64,000 nt of DNA from Lachnospiraceae bacterium (GTDB lineage: Bacteria; Bacillota; Clostridia; Lachnospirales; Lachnospiraceae), in NCBI GenBank assembly GCA_017623675.1, contig JAGAOO010000056.1, positions 124,001 through 188,000 on the forward strand, in the 5' to 3' direction. The notes under the pieces are model-generated. The model made no database searches and was not told where the DNA came from. It saw only the letters and a program-made list of their open reading frames with translations. Below are positions 25,626 through 33,181 of the stretch, in pieces. A program made the position numbers and the translations under genes. The stretch's first letter is position 1. Each line of letters opens with the position of its first letter.

Positions 25626-25862
25626 TGTTCGGCGGATGAATATATATGCTTGAATGCAGACTCTAAAAGTACGTCGGTACTTGGATTGCGTCTTTTGCAA
25701 TCCTATGTACCGCTACGTACTGACCGAAGCGTATCTTGTCGCAAGGAGGGACCCACGAAGTGGGAGGATTCCTTACGACCTGCGTGCACGTCAGTGCACT
25801 ACCCCTAAGCACGTAGTGCGATTAGCGTGTCTGCATCAAGTATATATATTCGAAGCCGAACA
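25626..25862. repeat. Nested inverted-repeat element B (MITE or structured RNA candidate)
   Basis: A 237-bp element closed by terminal inverted repeats: TGTTCGGC / GCCGAACA, continued by a 22-24 bp arm (25638-25661 against 25829-25851, one bulge and one mismatch). Inside are four hairpins in series. H1 is 25668-25721 (AGTACGT/ACGTACT, CGGTAC/GTACCG, GGATTGC/GCAATCC). H2 is 25738-25779 (GTCGCAAGGA/TCCTTACGAC and CCCAC-GAA-GTGGG). H3 is 25784-25799 (GTGCAC-GTCA-GTGCAC). H4 is 25806-25825. No protein is encoded. Such folding fits a non-autonomous mobile element or a multi-branched non-coding RNA. It is not a family I recognise. Confidence 0.7.
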
Positions 25863-25895
25863 CTAGTCAGTAAGATAAACCTTAATTTACTCTAC

Positions 25896-26039
25896 TTAAT
25901 CATATAAGGAAGCGTGATATTTAATCTTACGGTAAATCTTCTGCCCCAATACCCAAAAAGCAGAAATAATAAGATATAAGGTGGAGCTGATACCAATGGT
26001 TCCACCTACGATAACTAACAGAATAACACCAATATTCAT
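25896..26039 (-). CDS. 47-residue small membrane protein
   Basis: A short gene with a good AAGGAGT site 7 bp upstream of its ATG (minus strand). The product starts MNIGVILLVIVGGTIGISST, has one long membrane helix (about 4-35), then a basic stretch and ends KIKYHASLYD. The compact N-terminal hydrophobic helix, KIYRKIKY segment and LYD terminus resemble short conserved Lachnospiraceae peptides of unknown function. It is the first gene after the graveyard and is transcribed toward it. Function is unknown. I am fairly sure it is real from the ribosome site and the helix/charge layout. Confidence 0.65.
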   Translation of the reverse strand: MNIGVILLVIVGGTIGISSTLYLIISAFWVLGQKIYRKIKYHASLYD

Positions 26040-26105
26040 ATTCAAGACTCCTTTTTATTATATTTTTGCACACGCAAAGAAGCCTATGCTAACATAGGCT
26101 GAAGT

Positions 26106-26528
26106 TTATATAAGGACTCTTGATTTTTTTCCGTCTTTATGATGGATGTAATAGATTATGATAGTTGCACAGAATTCTATAGAACATATGACAAAGACTG
26201 CGAATATAGAAAAAAGTGCATACGAAAACGAGAAATTTTCAATATTAATAAAATCAGATATTGGTTTTAAACGATAAGAAGATGTAGTTCTTCGATTTCT
26301 GATTTCAGGAGAAAAGCATTCCTGATGATTCAGAATTTCTTCGGTACGGAAAACGGGATCGGTAACTTGTGACCGCAATAAATCGAATGTAGATTCAGAA
26401 TGCAGAGTATCAGGAAACGAAAAAAAGGAATCTGATGAAATCTCTTTCAAACACATTCCGGAAAGGAATAAAGCGAATACAAGCAGTATAGTTATGAATT
26501 TTTTCATTTCTTTCATATAAAGTTTCAT
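26106..26528 (-). CDS. Small exported/membrane protein of unknown function
   Basis: A 140-residue protein. An N-terminal hydrophobic segment (about 10-27, FITILLVFALFLSGMCL) could be a signal peptide or anchor. A Ser/Thr/Glu-rich middle follows, then a second helix (about 100-125) and the tail YYIHHKDGKKSRVLI. GAGG precedes the first ATG on the minus strand; a second ATG at residue 8 is possible. The C-terminal Y-I-x3-D-G-K-K motif recurs in the unrelated-looking small protein at 34319-34741. It lies downstream of the M48 peptidase gene on the same strand but after a strong hairpin. No function can be proposed. Confidence 0.65.
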   Translation of the reverse strand: MKLYMKEMKKFITILLVFALFLSGMCLKEISSDSFFSFPDTLHSESTFDLLRSQVTDPVFRTEEILNHQECFSPEIRNRRTTSSYRLKPISDFINIENFSFSYALFSIFAVFVICSIEFCATIIIYYIHHKDGKKSRVLI

Positions 26529-26546
26529 ATATTACCTCAATTATTT

Positions 26547-26585
26547 GGCATGAGGTATCACCATAGGTGACGGAGTCCTGATGCC
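26547..26585 (-). promoter_or_regulatory. Structured leader upstream of the small exported protein gene
   Basis: GGCAT at 26547-26551 pairs with ATGCC at 26581-26585, enclosing TCACC-ATA-GGTGA (26558-26570) and a asymmetric internal loop with GAGG and GGAGTC. It lies about 20 bp upstream of the start codon of the minus-strand gene, so it is in its leader. No known riboswitch is recognised. Confidence 0.4.
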
Positions 26586-26667
26586 GTTTTTCATATTTGA
26601 CTTTACACGATCTCTTTGATAGGAGAGAAGGACTGTAGCATTCGTTTGGATAAATAGTTAATATGCT

Positions 26668-26714
26668 CCCCTTCTAAGTAGATAAGATTTATACATTTAT
26701 CTGCTTGGAAGGGG
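26668..26714 (-). terminator. Strong hairpin after the M48 peptidase gene
   Basis: CCCCTTCTAAGTAGATAA pairs with TTATCTGCTTGGAAGGGG (18 bp, two non-Watson-Crick) around an 11-base AT-rich loop, 20 bp past the M48 stop. The T run on the minus strand is weak, so it may protect the mRNA end as much as terminate. Confidence 0.65.
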
Positions 26715-26733
26715 CAGACTAAGTTGCTCTGAA

Positions 26734-28113
26734 TTAATTGGGTTCCGAAGTCGGGGCTGCAACATCGGAGGATTTCGGAGTCGGCAGTGCAGTTTCAGAA
26801 GATTCCGGAGCCGGCAGTGCAACACCAGTGGATTCCGGAGCTGGGAGTGTAGTTTCAGAGGATTCCAATGCCGGGAGTGCAGAAGAGGAGGCTTCTTCTG
26901 TAGATTTTAATTTCAGAAGAGCACCATAATCAATAGTGGCAGCAATTTCTTCTGCAACTTGAATGGTTTCGTCACGCAGTTTCGCTGCTTTTTCAGCGGC
27001 TTCTGCAAGAGATTTTGCTTTGGAAGCAGCAGATTTTGCAGTATTTGCCAACTGATTTGCAGTTCTTGTAGCAGCACTTTTCTTATCAGGTGAAACAGTG
27101 GTTAGTGCCTGTGCAGCAGCTTCTGCCTCTTGTGCGGTTGTTTCAGCTTCTGCCTGTGCTTCCTTTGCTTTAGTGTCCGCTTCTTCAGCAGCCTGAGTAG
27201 TTGTTTCAATTTTCTTTTCCAGGCGTTCTTTTTCTTCTATCAGCCAGACAGAGGTACGATTGAGAATTCGTTCATAATCTCCACTATCTACCCAGTCCTT
27301 CATTTGCTTGGCACGTATTACTGTCCATGGATGGGTTGATCCTTTGGCACTGATTATTTTTAGTATACGATTATACATGCTTTCGTCCATATCCTGAAAT
27401 ACCTGTGCCTGCTCCAAGAAGTATTCGGGTTGAAATGTATCATAGTATTCCTTAGGCAGTCCGGCAATTTTAGCCATGGCTGAAATTGCGGCATCCAGAT
27501 CCTGACAGGCTAGAAGTCCTGCACGGTCAGCGGTGTACTCAGATTTTCTGACCCAGTCATAATAGGCAATCATGAGTCCCTGCATAACGATTTCACCCAA
27601 ACCCAGGGTTAGTGCACCAACAACGCCGCCAATAATCGGAATGCTGGAACCAATGGAATGATATAGACAGTGTTCGCTTTTTATATGTCCGACTTCGTGT
27701 CCAAGAATAAATAATAATTCCTCATGATTTAGTCGTCGGATACAGGCATCGTTTATTACAATAATTGGGTCACTGGCACCAATTGTAAATGCATTTATAT
27801 CACCCTGCATAACATAGAGGGGTGGGATTTTCTCAACACTTAATGTTTGACAAACTAATTCCAGACAGTGATAAAGATAAGGCATATTTTCTTCTGTGAC
27901 TCGAATGTTGGAACCGGTATAGCAGATGGTATTTATTCGCTCAATTCCATATTCAAAATACAGTTTGGCTATCTTGTCAAATCCCTTGCTAAGCTTAAAG
28001 GTATTCAGATATGTGGCATCTCTTGGGTCTTCGTATTCTTTGGCAATCAAGTTATTGATAGGCTGTTGGACAGTGTGTACTTTCTTTTTATACTCTTTTG
28101 GTTCTTTTTTCAT
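26734..28113 (-). CDS. M48-family zinc metallopeptidase with Ala/Glu coiled coil and Pro/Ser repeat tail
   Basis: A 459-residue protein. The peptidase core holds the zinc motif HEVGH at 139-143, followed by a hydrophobic stretch (IIGGVVGALTLGLGEIVMQG) and the third ligand region KSEYTADRAGLLA. This is the M48 (HtpX/Oma1-like) arrangement. From about 285 comes a long Ala/Glu/Lys-rich coiled coil (TTQAAEEADTKAKEAQAEAE). The tail ends in four or five imperfect 12-residue repeats of the form ALPAPESSETxLP. No signal peptide is seen, so it is probably cytoplasmic or membrane-peripheral. A quality-control protease role is likely. AGGGGAGTT precedes its ATG. Confidence 0.88.
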   Translation of the reverse strand: MKKEPKEYKKKVHTVQQPINNLIAKEYEDPRDATYLNTFKLSKGFDKIAKLYFEYGIERINTICYTGSNIRVTEENMPYLYHCLELVCQTLSVEKIPPLYVMQGDINAFTIGASDPIIVINDACIRRLNHEELLFILGHEVGHIKSEHCLYHSIGSSIPIIGGVVGALTLGLGEIVMQGLMIAYYDWVRKSEYTADRAGLLACQDLDAAISAMAKIAGLPKEYYDTFQPEYFLEQAQVFQDMDESMYNRILKIISAKGSTHPWTVIRAKQMKDWVDSGDYERILNRTSVWLIEEKERLEKKIETTTQAAEEADTKAKEAQAEAETTAQEAEAAAQALTTVSPDKKSAATRTANQLANTAKSAASKAKSLAEAAEKAAKLRDETIQVAEEIAATIDYGALLKLKSTEEASSSALPALESSETTLPAPESTGVALPAPESSETALPTPKSSDVAAPTSEPN

Positions 28114-28213
28114 AAGTAACTCCCCTTCCCTTATTGAATGAACGATTTATTATAATATCAATGTACATGATTGCGATGGAAAATGCTACCCTAATTGTGA
28201 ATATTTTGTGAAA

Positions 28214-28240
28214 TTAGCACTCACTAGTTGACAGTGCTAA
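28214..28240 (+). promoter_or_regulatory. CIRCE operator (HrcA binding site)
   Basis: TTAGCACTC, nine bases, then CAGTGCTAA: the CIRCE inverted repeat with one substitution from the consensus GAGTGCTAA. It overlaps the -35 box of the hsp20 promoter, as expected for repression by HrcA relieved on heat shock. Confidence 0.9.
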
Positions 28241-28256
28241 CAATGAGTGTTATATT
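28228..28256 (+). promoter_or_regulatory. Sigma-A promoter of hsp20
   Basis: TTGACA and TATATT are separated by 17 bp. The -35 lies inside the right part of CIRCE. Confidence 0.85.
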
Positions 28257-28313
28257 ACATTTAGAACAAAGGAAATAATAAATTATTTCAAGAATGATAA
28301 GGAGGACAAAATT

Positions 28314-28727
28314 ATGATAGTACCAAGTTTTTTTAATGATAGTTATTTTGATGAGATGTTCAATTCTTTGAGTGGCAGTGATAGTGCGAAGGCGCTTATG
28401 AGAACCGATGTAAAAGAGATTGGACCGGATTATTTGCTGGAAATCGAGATGCCTGGTTTTGAAAAGGATGAGATACATGCAGAATTGGAAAAGGGTTATT
28501 TGACCATTAGCGGTGTTCATGCAAAAAAGATTGATGAGGATGAAAAGTGTGGCAAATACATTCGCAGAGAACGTTACATGGGAAAATGTGCAAGAAGCTT
28601 CTACATTGGTGAGAACCTGACACAGGAAGATGTAAAGGCAAAATATGAGAATGGTATTCTGACCATTGCGTTTCCGAAGGAGAAGAAGCCGGAAATTGAA
28701 GAAAAGAAGAGAATTTCGATTGAATAA
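28314..28727 (+). CDS. hsp20: Small heat shock protein, Hsp20/alpha-crystallin family
   Basis: A 137-residue cytoplasmic chaperone that holds unfolding proteins in large oligomers. The alpha-crystallin domain runs from about 35 to 125: YLLEIEMPGFEKDEIHAELE, YLTISGVH, and the signature GILTIAFPK. The C-terminus ends RISIE, matching the I-x-I anchoring motif. Expression is controlled by HrcA through the CIRCE site directly upstream. AAGGAGG precedes the ATG. It is followed by an HtrA protease, a fitting stress neighbourhood. Confidence 0.95.
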   Translation: MIVPSFFNDSYFDEMFNSLSGSDSAKALMRTDVKEIGPDYLLEIEMPGFEKDEIHAELEKGYLTISGVHAKKIDEDEKCGKYIRRERYMGKCARSFYIGENLTQEDVKAKYENGILTIAFPKEKKPEIEEKKRISIE

Positions 28728-28868
28728 TAACGTAGAATAATAATGGAAAGAATCACAAAAGGATAATAATTTTAACACAGTTTTATCACATTTCTTTTCT
28801 ATGCTAGTCACAATTCAAGTGATTGAAGAAAGAATGGCAACATTAATGATAGAAAGAAGGAATGTCAG

Positions 28869-30113
28869 ATGAAAAAGTTTTTTCAAAAAGTAGGAATTGT
28901 TGCCGCCAGTGGATTGATATTTGGTGCATTGGCTGGAGTGACTTTTTTTGGAGTGAAAACAGGAGCTGAACATGTAGCAGAAACAGTGTCAGAACGGGTT
29001 TTGGGAACAACAAAAGGTGAGAAGGAATCCACAAGTGATTCAAAATCACAGGCTTCGAAAGTGCAAATTGGAGGAACTCAGGATATAGATATAATGGTAA
29101 ATGAAGAAAGTCAGATTTATAACATCGCAGATTTGGCAGAGGCAGTAATGCCTTCCATTGTATCTATTACCAGTACAACCATTTACCAGAATCCATATGC
29201 GTATTTTTATGGTGGTTCCGCTGAAAGGACCATTACCGGTTGTGGTTCCGGTGTAATTATTGGTGAAGATGATGAACGCCTGTTGATTGTAACCAATAAC
29301 CATGTGGTGGAGGGAACAGAATCATTAACTGTAGGCTTTTGTGATGAGACGGATGCACAGGCAACAATTGTAGGTACAGATGCAGGAAATGACCTTGCAG
29401 TAGTATCGGTGAAAAAGGCAGATTTATCGAAAGATACTTTGAATACACTAATACTTGCAGAATTAGGAGATTCGGAGACAACCAGAGTTGGTGAGCCGGT
29501 AGTTGCTATTGGAAACGCCCTTGGCTATGGACAATCAGTAACCGTAGGTTATGTCAGTGCATTGGATAAAACAGTTACGATTAACAATTCTGCCATTAAA
29601 ATGATTCAGACAGATGCGGCAATTAATGAAGGAAATAGTGGTGGTGCATTGTTCAATCTAAAGGGACAGTTAATAGGCATTAATTCTGCAAAGGCAAATA
29701 ACTACAATAATAATGTAGAAGGTATGGGATATGCAATTCCTGTTTCGGATGCAATACCGGTTGTTCAAAGTATTATTGATGGCACCCAGTCAAACATTGC
29801 AGTTGGCTCTGCATATATGGGAATCCAAGGCAGAGATTTAAGTGCATATGATGCTGCTTCTTTCAATATGCCGGAAGGAGTTTATCTATTAGCAGTTGTG
29901 GAAGGAGCTCCGGCAGACCAAGCGGGTCTTCAATCGGGAGATGTGATTATAGCTGTAGATGGTAAGGATATTTCATCTATGACAGAAATTAAATCAATTC
30001 TGGCATCAAAAGAACCGGGAGATACAATTACTGTAACCTATTCTCGTTCCGATGCAAGAGGTAAGTATGAAGCCGGTGAAACGACAGTGACACTGGGGAA
30101 TTATGTAGAGTAG
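28869..30113 (+). CDS. htrA: HtrA/DegP-type trypsin-like serine protease with PDZ domain
   Basis: A 414-residue protein with an N-terminal membrane anchor (about 7-27) and a Ser/Lys-rich linker. The S1C protease domain has the triad H145 (TNNHVVEG), D175 (GNDLAVVSV) and S257 (NEGNSGGALF). One C-terminal PDZ domain (about 315-405) contains GVYLLAVVEGAPADQAGLQSGDVIIAVDG. It degrades misfolded proteins at the outer face of the membrane. AGAAGGAAT precedes the ATG. It is monocistronic with a strong terminator. Confidence 0.95.
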   Translation: MKKFFQKVGIVAASGLIFGALAGVTFFGVKTGAEHVAETVSERVLGTTKGEKESTSDSKSQASKVQIGGTQDIDIMVNEESQIYNIADLAEAVMPSIVSITSTTIYQNPYAYFYGGSAERTITGCGSGVIIGEDDERLLIVTNNHVVEGTESLTVGFCDETDAQATIVGTDAGNDLAVVSVKKADLSKDTLNTLILAELGDSETTRVGEPVVAIGNALGYGQSVTVGYVSALDKTVTINNSAIKMIQTDAAINEGNSGGALFNLKGQLIGINSAKANNYNNNVEGMGYAIPVSDAIPVVQSIIDGTQSNIAVGSAYMGIQGRDLSAYDAASFNMPEGVYLLAVVEGAPADQAGLQSGDVIIAVDGKDISSMTEIKSILASKEPGDTITVTYSRSDARGKYEAGETTVTLGNYVE

Positions 30114-30144
30114 ATTCTGTTTATAAAATAAAATAGCGATATAG

Positions 30145-30188
30145 GCTGGACTATCCTGTGCAAGAAAACAGGATAGTTCAGCTTTTTT
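30145..30188 (+). terminator. Rho-independent terminator of htrA
   Basis: GCTGGACTATCCTGT pairs with ACAGGATAGTTCAGC (15 bp) and is followed by TTTTTT. Confidence 0.9.
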
Positions 30189-30270
30189 ATTTTGATAGAT
30201 TCTTGTACTGGGAGTACAACAATAAACGCTTTAATCATACAATAGTATAAATACAGAAAATGAGAAGTAT

Positions 30271-32031
30271 ATGAATAATCCTAAAATTGATACGGAATTA
30301 CAGCTGTCCTTGGAATTGACGGAGGAGGAACGGGAAAAAAGTCTGGATTTAGATGTAGGCTATGATGAAATGTTTCAAGAGTGGGAGTTGATTATAAAAT
30401 ATTCCGGTGATTTATCTTCTATTATGGAGGACTTATCAATCGCCATTATACCGTTATTAAATGAGTATGCAATTGTGAGAATCCGGGAACATTTGATTGA
30501 ACGACTGGCTGAATATCCTCAGGTAGAGTTTATTGAAAAACCCAAGGCATTGGTGTTGGATGAAATGGAAGGAATTCGCGCTTCCTGTATGAATCCGGTG
30601 AAGCTGCCGCCCCTGTCTCTGACAGGAGAAGGAATTGTGATTGCTGTGATTGATTCCGGAATTGATTATACCCATCCTGATTTTCGAAAGGAAGATGGAA
30701 CTACCAGAATTATTGAGATGTGGGATCAGTCAGCACCCGGCAATCCACCTGTGGGATACAATATGGGAACGATATATACGGCAGAAGACATTAATCGGGC
30801 GCTGGAGGCAGATTCTGTCACCCGTCGTCTGGAAATCGTCCCGGAAGTTGACTTATCCGGGCACGGAACCCATGTGGCAGGAATTGCAGCAGGCAATGGC
30901 AGGGCTTCGAATGGACGTTATGTTGGGGCTGCACCCAAAGCAGATTTATTGATTGTGAAGCTGGCACCGGGAAGCCGGCGTTCTTTTCCAAGGACATCGG
31001 AATTAATGCAGGGAATTGACTGGGTAGTAAGATATGGATTGGAATATCAGCAGCCCGTTGTAGTGAATCTTAGTTTTGGAAATAATTATGGTGACCATTT
31101 TGGAAGCAGTCTGTTGGAACAATATATGGATGATGTTGCCAATTTAGGAAGAAATGTGATTGTTGCAGGAGCTGGCAATGAGGGGAATACGGGAAGACAT
31201 GCAGCCGGAGTTCTGCCAAAAGGAATATGGAACCCAACAGTTCAAACGATGGTGAATCAGGAGATTGAGTTTACTGTAGCTCCCTTTGAAACCGGGGTAA
31301 ATCTACAGATTTGGAAAAATTATGGAGACGAATTTGAAATTGGAATACGAACTCCGTCGGGTACAGTCCTTGGTCCCTTCAATGAACGATTAGAAAAGCA
31401 ATCCGTTGCAGTTGCGCAGACGAATATTTCTTTGTATTATGGGCAGCCAACACCTTATAACATTCGTCAGGAAATCTATATTGCATTGATTCCGGCAGAT
31501 AACTATATTGAGGAAGGCATATGGACCCTGTTGATTTTTCCGAAAAATATACGGTCAGGAGAATACAATATCTGGCTCCCGGTAGCAGGTGCCACGAATA
31601 CAAGAACAGAATTCTTGCGTCCGGAGGTGTTGATTTCTCTCACAATTCCATCAACATCTGACCGGGCTATAACAGTGGGTGCATATGATTCCAGAACGGA
31701 TAGTTATGCCGCTTTTTCCGGGAGAGGAGAGGAAACAGGCGTTTTGAGTAAACCGGATTTGGTAGCTCCGGGAGTCGATATCACCAGTGCTGCCCCCGGT
31801 GGAGGATATGATACCAGAAGTGGCACCTCTATGGCGGCACCTTTTGTTTCGGGGGGAGCTGCTTTGTTAATGGAATGGGGAATTCTTCAAGGCAACGACC
31901 CATTTTTATACGGAGAGAAAATGAAAGCCTATTTAATCAAAGGAGCCAGACCATTACCGGGGTTTTCACAATTTCCGAACCCTCAGATAGGCTGGGGGGC
32001 ATTGTGTGTAAAGGATAGTCTGCCGGGATAA
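30271..32031 (+). CDS. Subtilisin-family (S8) serine peptidase without signal peptide
   Basis: A 586-residue protein. The N-terminal 100 residues are an acidic prodomain-like region with no signal sequence. The catalytic triad is D128 (VIDSGIDYTHPDF), H198 (SGHGTHVAGIAAG) and S520 (SGTSMAAP). A large insertion of some 200 residues between the oxyanion region (GAGNEGNTG) and the serine is typical of clostridial Csp-like subtilases, which process cortex lytic enzymes in spores. A spore or intracellular proteolytic role is plausible because no export signal exists. The start is ATG at 30271, with only a weak AGAAG upstream. It follows htrA but after a terminator. Confidence 0.9.
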   Translation: MNNPKIDTELQLSLELTEEEREKSLDLDVGYDEMFQEWELIIKYSGDLSSIMEDLSIAIIPLLNEYAIVRIREHLIERLAEYPQVEFIEKPKALVLDEMEGIRASCMNPVKLPPLSLTGEGIVIAVIDSGIDYTHPDFRKEDGTTRIIEMWDQSAPGNPPVGYNMGTIYTAEDINRALEADSVTRRLEIVPEVDLSGHGTHVAGIAAGNGRASNGRYVGAAPKADLLIVKLAPGSRRSFPRTSELMQGIDWVVRYGLEYQQPVVVNLSFGNNYGDHFGSSLLEQYMDDVANLGRNVIVAGAGNEGNTGRHAAGVLPKGIWNPTVQTMVNQEIEFTVAPFETGVNLQIWKNYGDEFEIGIRTPSGTVLGPFNERLEKQSVAVAQTNISLYYGQPTPYNIRQEIYIALIPADNYIEEGIWTLLIFPKNIRSGEYNIWLPVAGATNTRTEFLRPEVLISLTIPSTSDRAITVGAYDSRTDSYAAFSGRGEETGVLSKPDLVAPGVDITSAAPGGGYDTRSGTSMAAPFVSGGAALLMEWGILQGNDPFLYGEKMKAYLIKGARPLPGFSQFPNPQIGWGALCVKDSLPG

Positions 32032-32169
32032 TTGAAAAGACTCAGAGATTATTAAAAGAGTTTCACTGTATGTCTATGAAAAAATGATAGGTTGTGATAA
32101 AATGACCTGTGCATGAATCAGTAAATTCGAATGAAAGAAATTGCGTGAGATGAAACAATGGAGGAGAAA

Positions 32170-33084
32170 ATGACAGAATATATCAGACAATCCCAAGATG
32201 GTGGTCTGTTCTGTACAACTCAGAACGAGGATGCACAACCATTTCTTACAATTTTGAATATAGATGAATTCAGGGAGAGAAAAGAGCAATTCCATCAATA
32301 CAAGGAATTTTTGCATAGCCTTGGGTCTATTCGGTATTGTAAGGCAGAGGTGTTTCGGGAATGCATTTTGGGAACGTTACGAATCCCCCAGAAGAGTGAA
32401 GAGCGTCACCCACAGATTACACTTGGCTTTTACATGACTGACACATCTTTAGTTTTTGTGGAAGACACAGGAGATTTTAAGCGTTGGATAGAAAAGCAGA
32501 TAGACAGAATACAGAATGTACAGTCACCGGACCAGCTTCTGCTACAGCTGATGGAACAGATGGTTGAAAACGATATATTGTATCTTTCTCATTTTGAAAA
32601 GCAGATGGAAAACATGGAGGATATGCTACTTCATGGTATTCCAAAAGACTTTTTTACGATATTGACAAAACACCGTCAAAAACTTTCGGAATTCAATGCA
32701 TATTATGAACAGTTGATTGCTATTGGTGACGCGATACAGTCTCATGATTGTCTCTCTATGGTAAAAAGTATGGAGGCATGGAATAGATATACACTTCGTA
32801 TAGAACGGCTTCAGAATCATGTGCATCTCCTTCAGGAGAATGTTTTGCAATTACGTGAATTATACCAGTCACAACAGGATGCACAACAGAATAAAATAAT
32901 GTGTATTTTGACAGTAGTTACAACACTGTTTCTACCGCTTACTCTTTTAACAGGATGGTATGGCATGAATTTTACATATATGCCGGAGTTACATTGGAAA
33001 TATGGATATCTTGTGGTTTTCCTTGTTGCAGTTTTGGTGGTTACACTGGAGATTATTTATTTTAAGAAGAAAAAGTTCTTTTAG
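32170..33084 (+). CDS. corA: CorA-family divalent cation transporter
   Basis: A 304-residue protein with a large N-terminal cytoplasmic domain rich in helices (about 1-240) and two C-terminal membrane helices. The pore motif YGMNF is at 264-268, followed by the second helix and a basic tail (YFKKKKFF). CorA forms a pentameric Mg2+ (or Co2+/Ni2+) channel. I preferred the ATG at 32170, which has GGAGG 5 bp upstream; an ATG at 32158 would add four residues. It is followed by a formate/nitrite channel gene about 100 bp later. Confidence 0.9.
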   Translation: MTEYIRQSQDGGLFCTTQNEDAQPFLTILNIDEFRERKEQFHQYKEFLHSLGSIRYCKAEVFRECILGTLRIPQKSEERHPQITLGFYMTDTSLVFVEDTGDFKRWIEKQIDRIQNVQSPDQLLLQLMEQMVENDILYLSHFEKQMENMEDMLLHGIPKDFFTILTKHRQKLSEFNAYYEQLIAIGDAIQSHDCLSMVKSMEAWNRYTLRIERLQNHVHLLQENVLQLRELYQSQQDAQQNKIMCILTVVTTLFLPLTLLTGWYGMNFTYMPELHWKYGYLVVFLVAVLVVTLEIIYFKKKKFF

Positions 33085-33181
33085 AATTCCTAAAATAAGT
33101 ATCTTTAAAATCCATGAAAGGAATGATATCATAATATTATCTAACGATGAAGTATGCAGAGAGAAAAGAGGAGGTACATAC

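Larger units (their letters stand above)
24882..25895. other. Gene graveyard between DUF1846 and the 47-aa gene
   Basis: About 1 kb with no intact gene. In order it holds an N-terminal protein fragment (25014-25130), a terminator-like hairpin (25173-25219), the C-terminal end of a csoR gene (25221-25316) and the N-terminal end of a copA gene (25425-25490). Two large adjacent inverted-repeat structures follow (25522-25609 and 25626-25862). Open frames across the last part are by-products of the palindromes. The pattern indicates serial deletion of accessory genes plus insertion of a repeat element. Confidence 0.75.

Noticed and set aside
25548..25866. Two overlapping plus-strand frames of 70-86 codons across the repeat element
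   Set aside because: They run through palindromic stems of the nested inverted repeat; sequence structure explains the lack of stops, and no protein motif or start site is seen.
25490..25895. Group II intron or known large non-coding RNA
   Set aside because: No domain V-like hairpin, no reverse transcriptase and no recognisable consensus of a described large RNA; the element is kept as an unknown repeat/structured region.
26740..26890. Short tandem DNA repeats considered as a CRISPR array
   Set aside because: The repeats are direct and adjacent without unique spacers, and they keep the M48 reading frame; they are coding repeats. No CRISPR array or cas gene was found anywhere.
26738..26929. 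Plus-strand frame encoding Gly/Ser/Glu repeats
   Set aside because: It is the antisense of the ALPAPESSE-type repeats in the M48 peptidase tail, whose frame is supported by the rest of the protein.
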